Below are positions 24,929-33,033 of a stretch of 64,000 nucleotides of DNA, one piece after another (the first letter of the stretch is position 1; the number at the start of each line of letters is the position of its first letter). This DNA comes from a bacterium. GTDB taxonomy: Bacteria > Hydrothermota > UBA3073 > JACQXS01 > JAQTXJ01. A program made the translations under genes and the position numbers. The notes beneath the pieces are model-generated. The model made no database searches. It was not told the origin of the DNA and was given only the letters and a program-made list of their open reading frames with translations. Location of the stretch: the NCBI GenBank assembly GCA_028716385.1, contig JAQUPX010000005.1:1-64000 (forward strand), in the 5' to 3' direction.

Positions 24929-26917
24929 TTAGCTGATGGGAGAGCCGTGCGGTACGTCTTTTTCGGGTGTGAGGACGACGATATTATTCGCATCTGACGC
25001 AGCGAGGACCATTCCCTCGGATATTTCGCCCATCATTTTCCGCGGTTCGAGATTCGCCAGGATTATGACTTTCTTCCCGACAAGCGATTCCGGCGAGTAA
25101 CTTTTTGCGATGCCTGCGAGAATTTGTTTTTCCTTGTCTCCCACGAGAACCTTGAGTTTGAGCAGCTTTTCGCTTTTCGCTACGGGAACGGCTTCTTTTA
25201 TTTCGCCTACACGGATGTCCAGTTTTTTGAAATCATCGTAAGAAATTGTCGGTTTTTCCGGTACTGCGGGAGTCTCGGGTTCAAGCGCTTTTCCGAGTTT
25301 GGATTTTTCTTTTTCCATCTGCGCTTTGTCGAGTTTTTTGAATAGTATTTTGACTTCTTTGATGTCTATATCCGATGGGACGGCGAAATTGCCGATGTTA
25401 TCCCAGGAATCGACTTTGAATCCGAGCATATTATTTATGGCGTCGGAAGTGAAAGGCAGAAACGGGCTGAGCAATGCGGCGAGGTTGCAAACGAGGACGG
25501 TGCTTATGTAAATGACTGTCGATGTGCGTTCGTTATGTTCCCATGGATGCTGGTAATCGAAATATTTGTTTCCTTCTTTTGCAAGCGCCATAACTTCTTT
25601 CAGCGCGAGTTTGAATTCGAAACCTTCAATATATTTTTCTACGTTTTCTTTTGTGATGACGATTTGGCTTAGCAGTTCAGTGTCTTCGAGGGTGTAATCT
25701 TTGGGAGCTGGTATTTTATTATTAAGATATTTATTTATAAAACCGAGTGTTCTATTGATGAGATTGCCGAGAATATCGGAAAGTTCGTTATTATTTTTCG
25801 TCATAAAATCGTCCCATGAGAAGTCTACGTCGCCTTTTTCGGGTGCGTTAATCGTGAGGACGTACCTGAGCGGGTCGGGGTCGAAAGACTTGAGATACTC
25901 GGGAATCCAGACAGCCCAGTTTCTCGATGTGGATATTTTTTTGCCTTCGAGATTCATAAATTCGTTTGCGGGAATCTCGGAAGGGAGAATGAAATCGCCG
26001 TGAGCCATTAACATACAAGGGAAAACGATTGCGTGAAAAACGATATTATCTTTCGCGAGGAAGTGAACGAGTTGAGTATCCTCGGAGAGCCAGTAATCGG
26101 CCCAGCGTTTTTCGTCCCATTCTTTCGTGGCGGAGATGTATCCGAGAAGCGCTTCAAACCAGACGTAGATGACTTTCCCCCGGGCTTCGGGAAGAGGAAC
26201 GGGGACGCCCCAGTTTATGTCACGTGTGATGGCTCTAGGTTCGAGCCCTTCTTTTAGCCAGTTATTCGAGAGGGCGAGGACGTTTTCGCGCCAGTCAGTT
26301 TTTGATGAAATCCATGTTTTGAATTTTTCCTGCAGGAGGTCGAGTCGGAGAAACCAATGGTTAGTCTCTTTCAGGGTTGGAGTATTGTGGCAGATCTGGC
26401 ATTTAGGTTCTTTAAGCATCGTCGGTTCGAGCCATCTGCCGCAGGCTTCGCACTGATCGCCGCGGGCTTTGTCGTTTCCGCAGAACGGGCAAGTGCCTTC
26501 AACGAATCGCTCGGGTAAAAATTGTTTGCAATTATCGCAATACAGTTGTTCTTCGGTTTTTGGGGTAATGAAACCTTTGTTGTAGAGGTCGAGGAAGAAT
26601 TCCTGCGCATTCTTTTCGTGTATGGGTTTGGAGGTGCGGGAGAAGTTATCGAATTTTATTCCGAGGTTATCGAAACTTGATTTTATGTCCGCGTGATATT
26701 TGTCTACGATGGCTTGCGGGGTAGTGTGTTCCTGTTTTGCTTTGATAGTAATGAGGACGCCGTGTTCGTCTGTGCCGCAAATGTGGATGATGTCTCTATT
26801 GCGGAGTTTTTGATAACGGACGTAAATGTCGGCGGGAAGGTAAACTCCGGCGACGTGGCCTATGTGGAGAGGGCCGTTTGCATAGGGTAGAGCTGAAGTT
26901 ACGAGTATTCTTTTCAT
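24929..26917 (-). CDS. metG: Methionyl-tRNA synthetase with C-terminal tRNA-binding domain
   Basis: Charges tRNA-Met in the cytosol. 662 residues. HIGH is at 18-21 and the KMSKS loop appears as KISTS near 327. A four-knuckle Cys region at about 124-180 (CDNC, CPFCG, CEACG, CQIC) is the double-zinc form of the connective domain. The C-terminal 100 residues are an EMAP/Trbp111-type OB-fold ('LDIRVGEI', 'LKVLVGD', 'ILANLEPRKMMG'), joined by a Pro/Glu-rich linker. The start ATG overlaps the stop of the ricT-like gene by ATGA. It is the last gene of a four-gene set running from 29697. Confidence 0.98.
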   Translation of the reverse strand: MKRILVTSALPYANGPLHIGHVAGVYLPADIYVRYQKLRNRDIIHICGTDEHGVLITIKAKQEHTTPQAIVDKYHADIKSSFDNLGIKFDNFSRTSKPIHEKNAQEFFLDLYNKGFITPKTEEQLYCDNCKQFLPERFVEGTCPFCGNDKARGDQCEACGRWLEPTMLKEPKCQICHNTPTLKETNHWFLRLDLLQEKFKTWISSKTDWRENVLALSNNWLKEGLEPRAITRDINWGVPVPLPEARGKVIYVWFEALLGYISATKEWDEKRWADYWLSEDTQLVHFLAKDNIVFHAIVFPCMLMAHGDFILPSEIPANEFMNLEGKKISTSRNWAVWIPEYLKSFDPDPLRYVLTINAPEKGDVDFSWDDFMTKNNNELSDILGNLINRTLGFINKYLNNKIPAPKDYTLEDTELLSQIVITKENVEKYIEGFEFKLALKEVMALAKEGNKYFDYQHPWEHNERTSTVIYISTVLVCNLAALLSPFLPFTSDAINNMLGFKVDSWDNIGNFAVPSDIDIKEVKILFKKLDKAQMEKEKSKLGKALEPETPAVPEKPTISYDDFKKLDIRVGEIKEAVPVAKSEKLLKLKVLVGDKEKQILAGIAKSYSPESLVGKKVIILANLEPRKMMGEISEGMVLAASDANNIVVLTPEKDVPHGSPIS

Positions 26918-27651
26918 TTTTGTCCTTCTTTTTTGGCGGGTGTTTCTTTAGCGACGACGCCTTGTTTCTCGGCTTCTTCTTTATCGGCCTGTTCCTTTTT
27001 TTCCGCCTGTGCTTTTTGAATTGCTTCTTTTTTATAATATTCTTTTTCGTAAGCGAGGCAGCATATGAGTCTTCCGCAGACGCCGGTGAGTTTAGTGTTG
27101 CCGCAACTGAGGTTCTGGAGTTCGATTAAATCCGTTCCGATGGGAGTGAACTCGGCGAGGAATTTGCTGCAGCAGACCTGTCTTCCGCATATACCGTAGG
27201 GTTTATACTGACGGACACTTTCGCGCGAGCCGATGGGATGAACTTCTATTTTGCCTTTATAGGCGTTGGAGACTTCTTTTAAGAACGTTTTGAGATTGAC
27301 TTTTTGTTCGGATACGTAGTATATGTGGAGGGTGTGATTATCAAACTGGATGCGGGTTTCGATGACTTTTATTGGGAGGTTGAATTCCATAGCTTTGTTT
27401 TTGCAAAGGGCGTTGGTTTTCGTGTTTTCTTCCAGAATTTTGTTGTGGATATCGAGGTCTTCGGGAGTGAGTTTACGGATTATTTTGGCTGAGATTTTCT
27501 TATCGGTTTTTTCGCGGCTTTCCAGAACGGTGCCGATTTCATCGCCGCTGCGGGCGTTAACGACTACAAGCTCGTTTTTCTCGAACGAGAGATTTTGTGG
27601 CGCAGTGGCGAAAACTTCTTCTATTTCACCTATTTTAAGTTTATAAATCAT
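26914..27651 (-). CDS. PSP1-domain protein, RicT/YaaT-like
   Basis: 245 residues. A PSP1 domain spans about 1-215; the paired cysteine motifs 'CGRQVCCSKFL' (about 152) and 'CGRLICCLAYE' (about 187) are those that hold Fe-S clusters in RicT of Bacillus, where it works with RicA and RicF in RNA maturation by RNase Y. The lysine/glutamate-rich tail of 35 residues is not conserved. Neighbours holB and metG are usual for this family. No RicA or RicF is in the window, so the role is inferred from family only. Confidence 0.9.
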   Translation of the reverse strand: MIYKLKIGEIEEVFATAPQNLSFEKNELVVVNARSGDEIGTVLESREKTDKKISAKIIRKLTPEDLDIHNKILEENTKTNALCKNKAMEFNLPIKVIETRIQFDNHTLHIYYVSEQKVNLKTFLKEVSNAYKGKIEVHPIGSRESVRQYKPYGICGRQVCCSKFLAEFTPIGTDLIELQNLSCGNTKLTGVCGRLICCLAYEKEYYKKEAIQKAQAEKKEQADKEEAEKQGVVAKETPAKKEGQK

Positions 27652-27694
27652 TTGGTTCCTTTTAGATATTTGTCGGTTAATATTTTGTTATTTG

Positions 27695-28630
27695 TCATTG
27701 TTGCAGGCTTGGCAGTTGTTTTGCGAGCCAGTAAAGAATAACTTTTTTGTTCACGTTTTGTTTTAATGCAACAAATGCTTTTTCGCAAGTATTAATTGCA
27801 TCGAGAAAGCGGATAAAAGATTTCGTATCTTTTGTAAAAGCGGGATTAGCGCATCTTTTGGATAATTCTTTTTTATACAGATTCTGGCTATAAATTATTA
27901 TTTCCTGTAGTTCCATTTTTTCTAATCCCGCTAATGCGTTTATCCTATCTTCCGTCAAAGCCGAAACAAATTTGTTTATTTTGTCTCTGAATTCGGCATA
28001 ATCAGGCTCTAACAGTTTGACGGCTCGGGATATGCTCCCGTTAGCAAGTTCAAGAATATCATCAGAAATGTTTTTGTCCAATATATTTTTCATTTCGGTA
28101 GTATTTAATTTTCGAAACCTGATGGACTGGCATCTTGATTTGATGGTGGGGAGAATGGCGTTAATATTGGAAGTGATGAGTATGAATAGCGTGAACTCGG
28201 GTGGTTCTTCGAGGATTTTGAGGAACGCATTGGCGGCTTCCTCTTCCAGTAATTCTGCTTTGTTTATGATGGCGATCCTGTATTTCAGCCATACCGGGCG
28301 GAAAGAGTATTTGGACTGGATGTTTCGGATTTGTTCGATTCGTATGGTTTTTATTTGCTCTTTTCTGCCTTCTTTGAAGGGCTCGATGATATCAAAATCG
28401 GGGTTGTTATTCGAGAATATGGATTCGCAATTTTTGCACTTATCGCAATTATCGGAAAGTTCGGTAAACTGGTGGCAATTTAGTGCTTTGACGAATTCTA
28501 TGGCGGTTGATTTTTTGCCAACGCCCTCGGGGCCGTGAAAAAGGTAATTGGGTGAGACGTGACCGTTTTTAAGGGTGTTTAGGAGTAATTTTTTTGCTAC
28601 TTCTTGTCCGACGATATTGTTAAAGCTCAT
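27695..28630 (-). CDS. holB: DNA polymerase III delta-prime subunit
   Basis: Clamp-loader subunit of the replicative polymerase. 311 residues. Walker A-type loop G-P-E-G-V-G-K-K-S at 33-41, a zinc-binding Cys set ('CHQ...CDKCKNC') at about 51-68, and the sensor-type 'SRCQSIRFRKL' near 168. The second Walker Lys is kept, unlike in E. coli delta-prime where the loop does not hydrolyse ATP; this could be a true ATPase. Its ATG overlaps the stop of the M23 gene (ATGA). Confidence 0.93.
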   Translation of the reverse strand: MSFNNIVGQEVAKKLLLNTLKNGHVSPNYLFHGPEGVGKKSTAIEFVKALNCHQFTELSDNCDKCKNCESIFSNNNPDFDIIEPFKEGRKEQIKTIRIEQIRNIQSKYSFRPVWLKYRIAIINKAELLEEEAANAFLKILEEPPEFTLFILITSNINAILPTIKSRCQSIRFRKLNTTEMKNILDKNISDDILELANGSISRAVKLLEPDYAEFRDKINKFVSALTEDRINALAGLEKMELQEIIIYSQNLYKKELSKRCANPAFTKDTKSFIRFLDAINTCEKAFVALKQNVNKKVILYWLAKQLPSLQQ

Positions 28631-29697
28631 GGTAGTGTTGTTAAAGGGTCAATGGCTACGCCTGCTTTGCGGATTTCGAAGTGTAGGGTAGGTTCGTCTA
28701 TTAAACCGCTAGAGCCGACTCTGCCTATTATTTCGCCTTTTGAAACTTTATCGTTTTTCGTTACGAGTGTCTCCGATAAATACGCATATAAAGAACTGAA
28801 GCCGTTTTCGTGGTCAATAAGAATTATTTTCCCGTATCCGAGAAATGTGCCTTCATGTATGACTTTTCCGTTACTGCTTGCTATTACGTCGGTTCCGTAA
28901 GGAGCAGAAATATCGATTCCTTTGTTAATAAGCTGGGTGCCGATTTTGGGGTCGATAGTTGTCCCGAATTTGGAGATTATCCGACCTTTGACGGGCCAGA
29001 GGATGTCTGTTAATTTTTGAGTGGTTTGTTTTTGAGATTTATCGGAAATCAGCTTGTCTAGGTTAGCGCGAGCACTTTTTAATTCTTCTATAAGCTTCGC
29101 TTTTTCGGATTCCTGCGTCTTTACTGCGTTTAATATGGAGGCCTTGTTATTACGATTTTGTAAAACTTTTGAGTATTCCTTTTCGAGCTGGTTCATTGTT
29201 TCGGATAGTTGTGCGAATTTCTCTTTTGCTAGAGTGCTTTTTGAAGAAAGTGTGTCCACTTGATTTGATAAGGCAGTAGCCGTTTTGTTCTCTTTCTTCA
29301 GTATTTCGGAAGCGTAAAAATTGTCAAGCTCGGAATTGGGCGAGTTTGTAATGTCAGGAATAGTAATTTTTTCTTCATATAATAACGCTAACTTGCTTTT
29401 TAGGAGACTTTCTCTCTGGAGGAGTTGAATCTGAGTCTCCCCGGTAGCAATATCCAGCGCGTCTATTTCACTCTTTATTTTTTGCTCTTCGTACTGAAGG
29501 TAGAGTATCTTTTTTCTTGAAGTTGCGATTTCTTTGTTTATTCTTTGAAGTTCTTTTAAAATGCTTTGAGCTTGCTGTTTAAGTGCAGAATGCTCTTTTT
29601 CCGCAGTAGTAAGCTTTTTTTGAAGCTCCTTTGAACTGTCTTTTGCCCACGCGAATAAATAAAAAAGAAGAAAAAATAAAATAATTCCGAATCGCAT
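28627..29697 (-). CDS. EnvC-like murein hydrolase activator (M23/LytM domain, degenerate)
   Basis: 356 residues with a signal peptide (cleavage near 'WA-KDSS', 18), two long coiled-coil stretches (20-120 and 135-230), and a C-terminal LytM domain (about 245-356). The zinc ligands are degenerate: the usual H-x-G-x-D reads 'NKGID', and the H-x-H reads 'TLH'. 'YAYL' replaces 'YAHL'. Loss of these residues with coiled coils in front is the pattern of EnvC, which activates amidases at the septum but is not itself an enzyme. It opens a set of four overlapping genes. Promoter candidate just upstream. Confidence 0.85.
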   Translation of the reverse strand: MRFGIILFFLLFYLFAWAKDSSKELQKKLTTAEKEHSALKQQAQSILKELQRINKEIATSRKKILYLQYEEQKIKSEIDALDIATGETQIQLLQRESLLKSKLALLYEEKITIPDITNSPNSELDNFYASEILKKENKTATALSNQVDTLSSKSTLAKEKFAQLSETMNQLEKEYSKVLQNRNNKASILNAVKTQESEKAKLIEELKSARANLDKLISDKSQKQTTQKLTDILWPVKGRIISKFGTTIDPKIGTQLINKGIDISAPYGTDVIASSNGKVIHEGTFLGYGKIILIDHENGFSSLYAYLSETLVTKNDKVSKGEIIGRVGSSGLIDEPTLHFEIRKAGVAIDPLTTLP

Positions 29698-29708
29698 ATT
29701 TAATTTGA

Positions 29709-29738
29709 ATTATGCTACAAAAATAGTGATTTTGTCAA
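29709..29738 (-). promoter_or_regulatory. Promoter of the envC-like/holB/ricT/metG set
   Basis: Minus-strand TTGACA (29733-29738), 18-base spacer, CATAAT (29709-29714). The transcript would begin at about 29702, only a few bases before the ATG at 29697, so it would be leaderless or nearly so. Confidence 0.6.
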
Positions 29739-29840
29739 ACAAAATTTTATATTTTGAAAAAGAAATTGTTTATAGAGAATAGAGAACCTATCAAGTAATG
29801 CATATAATGTTTATTTACGTGTACAGTAGTTATTTTAATC

Positions 29841-29869
29841 TTGACATAACGATATTTATATGATTAACT
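29841..29869 (+). promoter_or_regulatory. Promoter of the tRNA-Tyr/tRNA-Gly genes
   Basis: TTGACA at 29841-29846, a 17-base spacer and TTAACT at 29864-29869 with an extended -10 TG at 29861-29862. The first tRNA begins 21 bases after the -10. Confidence 0.5.
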
Positions 29870-29889
29870 TGAAAGAATTTTTGAGTATC

Positions 29890-29971
29890 GGGCAGGTACC
29901 CAAGTGGCCAAAGGGGGCAGACTGTAAATCTGTTGGCATAGCCTTCGAAGGTTCGACTCCTTCCCTGCCCA
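29890..29971 (+). tRNA. tRNA-Tyr (GTA)
   Basis: 82 bases, class II with a long variable arm. The acceptor GGGCAGG pairs with CCTGCCC; the anticodon stem is GCAGA/TCTGT with loop CTGTAAA, anticodon GTA at 29924-29926. The T-loop reads GGTTCGACTCC. Discriminator A; no CCA is encoded. Confidence 0.95.
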
Positions 29972-29977
29972 GATTGT

Positions 29978-30050
29978 GCGGAGGTAACTCAATTGGTAGA
30001 GTCTCGGCTTTCCAAGCCGATTGTTGCGGGTTCGAGTCCCGTCCTCCGCT
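29978..30050 (+). tRNA. tRNA-Gly (TCC)
   Basis: 73 bases, six bases after tRNA-Tyr. Acceptor GCGGAGG/CCTCCGC, anticodon stem TCGGC/GCCGA, anticodon TCC at 30011-30013, T-arm GCGGGTTCGAGTCCCGT. Discriminator T; no CCA encoded. The order tRNA-Tyr, tRNA-Gly ahead of secE recalls tyrU-glyT of Escherichia coli. Confidence 0.95.
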
Positions 30051-30080
30051 TTAACTAAGCCTTTCCTGTTTAATGCCCGA

Positions 30081-31094
30081 ATGAAAACGAGAGTATTTGA
30101 TAGTAAAAATTTAGATGTAGATAAATGGAATAAGTTATTGAATAAATCCCACAATAGTTCGGTTTTTAATACACCGGAATGGGCAAAATTGTATGAAGCA
30201 AGCTTCCCCAACACAAAAGCTGTGTTCTTGGCAACAGAACATAATGATGAGTTTATTGCAGGATTGCCCATAATAGAAATAAAAAAAATAGGATTTGTAA
30301 GCTACTATTCTATGCCTTATGGACATTATGGGGGAGTAATAATTGATACTAAAAACGCAGACTCTAAAATCCAAAAATTAGAACTTATCACTCAGTTTAA
30401 CAAACTAATTAAGAAAAACTGGGGTGTTGTAGGGTTGTCGGATTTTTATGGCGAACTTGAAGAATGTCAGTTAGAAATGTCAGGGTACAAAAAGTTTAAA
30501 TATAAAACTCAATTATTAAATCTTTCGGATAATGAACAAACTATATGGAATCAACTTGCACATTCTACAAAATCAAAAATAAAACAATCTAAAAATTATG
30601 AAGTAGATGTTAAATGTATAAGCAATGAAACAGAAATAAAGGATTGTTATAAAATGTTTGAGGATACTTCCCGTAAACATGGAGAGAATAAACTTCAATT
30701 TACTATACAGTTTTATTGTAATCTTTTTTATACTATGAATAAATTTTTAAGATGGACTGTCGCTAAAAAAGATAATAAAAATATTGCAACTACGATATAT
30801 CTTGTTTTTCAAGATACTATAATCTGGTTGGCAAGCGCAAGTTATACGGAAAGTTTGAAATATAGACCTAATAATGCTCTTGTATGGGATGCTATAAAAT
30901 GGGGTTGCAATAATGGGTACAAATATTTTAATTTCGGTGGCTCCCCCGTATCGGCAGAAGGCCTTAAAAAATTTAAAGAAAGTTGGGGAACAAAAGAAGA
31001 AAGTCATTGGTTTTATTATAAAAAATCTTCCGGATTTATGCTATTTGACACTTTACGCAATATTTTAAATGATCCCTTTCATAAATATTCTTGA
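30081..31094 (+). CDS. FemAB/BioF2-like GNAT acyltransferase
   Basis: 337 residues from the ATG at 30081; an earlier in-frame ATG would run through tRNA-Gly, so it is discarded. It has the two-half GNAT architecture of FemAB proteins: 'SSVFNTPEWAKLYEASFP' near 20, 'MPYGHYGGVI' near 80, and the C-terminal 'YRPNNALVWDAIKWG...YFNFGGS' block near 280. FemX-type enzymes move amino acids from aminoacyl-tRNA onto peptidoglycan precursors; others with this fold transfer acyl groups in polysaccharide pathways. It begins 31 bases after tRNA-Gly and may be read with it. No ribosome site is visible. Exact substrate unknown. Confidence 0.8.
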   Translation: MKTRVFDSKNLDVDKWNKLLNKSHNSSVFNTPEWAKLYEASFPNTKAVFLATEHNDEFIAGLPIIEIKKIGFVSYYSMPYGHYGGVIIDTKNADSKIQKLELITQFNKLIKKNWGVVGLSDFYGELEECQLEMSGYKKFKYKTQLLNLSDNEQTIWNQLAHSTKSKIKQSKNYEVDVKCISNETEIKDCYKMFEDTSRKHGENKLQFTIQFYCNLFYTMNKFLRWTVAKKDNKNIATTIYLVFQDTIIWLASASYTESLKYRPNNALVWDAIKWGCNNGYKYFNFGGSPVSAEGLKKFKESWGTKEESHWFYYKKSSGFMLFDTLRNILNDPFHKYS

Positions 31095-31119
31095 CAAATA
31101 TTATACTAAGTGTATCTAT
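31091..31119 (+). promoter_or_regulatory. Candidate promoter of secE-nusG-rplKA
   Basis: TTGACA at 31091-31096, straddling the stop of the FemAB-like gene. A weak -10 follows at 31113-31119 (TATCTA or ATCTAT, spacer 16-17). It leaves a leader of about 90 bases containing a GGACT/AGTCC hairpin (31178-31198). Confidence 0.35.
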
Positions 31120-31216
31120 ATCCTTTATATTGTAATTTGTAAATATGTAACTTGTGTGCTGGCATTAGTTGAAGTATTGGACTGTAAATTAGTAAGTCCT
31201 ATAGAGGTTTGAAAAA

Positions 31217-31399
31217 ATGGGAAAGATTAAAATACTTTTTAATGAAGTAAAAGTTGAACTTTCAAGGGCATCATGGCCTAAAAAAGAAGAACTGTGGGGT
31301 TCAACGTGGATAGTTATTGCAGTAAGCATGTTGCTTGCCATAATTATAGGAGCAATGGATATTTTCTTTTCATATATGATAGGTAAGGTTTTAAGATGA
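31217..31399 (+). CDS. secE: Preprotein translocase subunit SecE
   Basis: 60 residues, the short single-helix form. An amphipathic 'FNEVKVELSRASWPKKEEL' segment (8-26, with the near-invariant W-P-x-x-E-E/K) precedes one membrane helix at about 31-53. SecE clamps the SecY channel. A GAGG ribosome site is upstream. The last four bases overlap the nusG start (ATGA). Gene order secE-nusG-rplK-rplA is the standard bacterial one. Confidence 0.95.
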   Translation: MGKIKILFNEVKVELSRASWPKKEELWGSTWIVIAVSMLLAIIIGAMDIFFSYMIGKVLR

Positions 31400-31917
31400 A
31401 ACAATGGTTTATAATACATGTGTATTCGGGACAGGAGCAGAAAGTAATGGATGTTATTCGTAATAGGTTTACAACTTCGGCACCAACTGAAGAAATAGAA
31501 ATAATTATGCCGACGAAAAAGGTTTCCAAATTAACAAAAAAGGGAACCATAACTATGGAAAAGAAACTTTATCCTGGTTATCTGGTTTTACAAGTAGAAC
31601 CAAAGGAAGAATTGATTAAACTGATTTCTGAAACTCCAGGAGTAAGAAGCTTTGGAGGGAAAGGGAAACAACCGCAGATAATATCAGAAGAAGAAGTGTC
31701 ACGTATGTTTGGGTATATCAAACCGGAACCAGGTAAAAACATAGAGGTTCCTTTTATAAAAGGTGAAACAGTAAAAATTTCTACAGGACCATTTGTTGAC
31801 TTTACCGGGGTAGTAGAAGAAATATACCCTGAAAGAGAAAGACTAAAACTTATGGTAAACATTTTGGGTAGGCAGACTCCTGTAGAAATATCATTTTTTG
31901 AAGTAGAGGTAATGTAA
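31396..31917 (+). CDS. nusG: Transcription termination/antitermination factor NusG
   Basis: 173 residues. The NGN domain opens with '[14 protein letters not shown]' and includes 'LYPGYLVLQ' near 58; the KOW domain begins at about 120 ('[20 protein letters not shown]'). NusG binds RNA polymerase and links it to Rho or to the ribosome. It overlaps secE by ATGA and is followed after four bases by rplK. Confidence 0.97.
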   Translation: MKQWFIIHVYSGQEQKVMDVIRNRFTTSAPTEEIEIIMPTKKVSKLTKKGTITMEKKLYPGYLVLQVEPKEELIKLISETPGVRSFGGKGKQPQIISEEEVSRMFGYIKPEPGKNIEVPFIKGETVKISTGPFVDFTGVVEEIYPERERLKLMVNILGRQTPVEISFFEVEVM

Positions 31918-31921
31918 AACT

Positions 31922-32350
31922 ATGGCAAAAAAAGAAATAGTAGCTAAAACAAAATTGCAGCTTGCAGGTGGGAAGGCTACACCTGCACCACCAGTGGGGA
32001 CTGCGCTTGGTCCACATGGAATTAATTTACCTAAGTTTTGTAGTGAATTTAATAATCAAACGAAAGGGCAAGAGGAATACATTATTCCTGTAGTTATAAC
32101 AATATATAGCGATAGGAGTTTTGAATTCATATTAAAGACTCCACCTGCAGCGATGTTATTAAAGAGAGCGGCTGGCTTAGCAAAGGGATCGGGTGTGCCG
32201 AATAAAAATAAAGTAGGGAAAGTGACACGTGTTCAGGTTGAGGAAATTGCAAAAAAGAAAATGGTAGATCTTAATGTTTATAAAATTGAAGAAGCTTTAA
32301 AAATAATAGAAGGTACAGCTAGAAGTATGGGAATAGAGGTAACAGAATGA
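31922..32350 (+). CDS. rplK: Large-subunit ribosomal protein uL11
   Basis: 142 residues, the usual length. '[19 protein letters not shown]' near 12-30 is the thiostrepton/rRNA-binding N-domain, and the C-domain carries '[14 protein letters not shown]'. Builds the GTPase centre with 23S rRNA. It overlaps rplA by ATGA. Confidence 0.98.
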   Translation: MAKKEIVAKTKLQLAGGKATPAPPVGTALGPHGINLPKFCSEFNNQTKGQEEYIIPVVITIYSDRSFEFILKTPPAAMLLKRAAGLAKGSGVPNKNKVGKVTRVQVEEIAKKKMVDLNVYKIEEALKIIEGTARSMGIEVTE

Positions 32351-33033
32351 TAACACATTCAAAAAGATTTAGAGAACTTAAAACAAAAGTACAACCTCAG
32401 ATGTATGAAATACCTGAGGCGATTAAACTTGTAAAAGAACTTGCAAAAACTAAATTTGATGAGAGTGTAGACATGTCTATTAAATTAGGAATAGACCATC
32501 AAAAAGAACATGTAAGAGGAACGGCTATTTTACCTTATGGAACAGGAAAAACTAAACGAGTACTTGTTTTTGCAGAAGGAGCAAAAGTAAAAGAGGCTGA
32601 GTCTGCAGGAGCTGATTTTGTAGGGAGCGATGACCTTTTAAAACGTATAGAAGAAGGCTGGTTTGATTTTGATTCTGTAGTAGCAACTCCTAATTTAATG
32701 CCTAAAATTAGTAAACTTGGTAAGGTACTTGGTCCAAAAGGTTTGATGCCAAATCCTAAAACTGGAACCGTAACAGAAGATGTAGCAAAAGCAGTAAAAG
32801 AAATAAAACTTGGCAAAGTTGAATTCAAACTCGATAAGGGTGGTTGCATTCATTGCACTGTAGGAAAAGTATCGTTTGAGGAAGATAAACTAAATGAAAA
32901 TGTTACTCACCTTTTGAAAGCAATCTTTGGAGCAAAACCTATAGGAAGCAAAGGAACTTATTTTAAATCTGTATATATTTCTTCTACGATGGGACCTGGG
33001 ATAAAATTAAATATTACAAGTTTAAAATTCTAA
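32347..33033 (+). CDS. rplA: Large-subunit ribosomal protein uL1
   Basis: 228 residues, normal length, with '[14 protein letters not shown]', '[15 protein letters not shown]' and '[10 protein letters not shown]' motifs. Forms the L1 stalk at the E site. In most bacteria rplJ-rplL-rpoB-rpoC follow; here the operon ends and the stop overlaps the stop of a convergent polysaccharide gene by four bases. Confidence 0.98.
   Translation: MITHSKRFRELKTKVQPQMYEIPEAIKLVKELAKTKFDESVDMSIKLGIDHQKEHVRGTAILPYGTGKTKRVLVFAEGAKVKEAESAGADFVGSDDLLKRIEEGWFDFDSVVATPNLMPKISKLGKVLGPKGLMPNPKTGTVTEDVAKAVKEIKLGKVEFKLDKGGCIHCTVGKVSFEEDKLNENVTHLLKAIFGAKPIGSKGTYFKSVYISSTMGPGIKLNITSLKF

Noticed and set aside
29860-30054. 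Open frame across the tRNA pair
   Set aside because: It translates tRNA-Tyr and tRNA-Gly; no ribosome site and no protein-like sequence.
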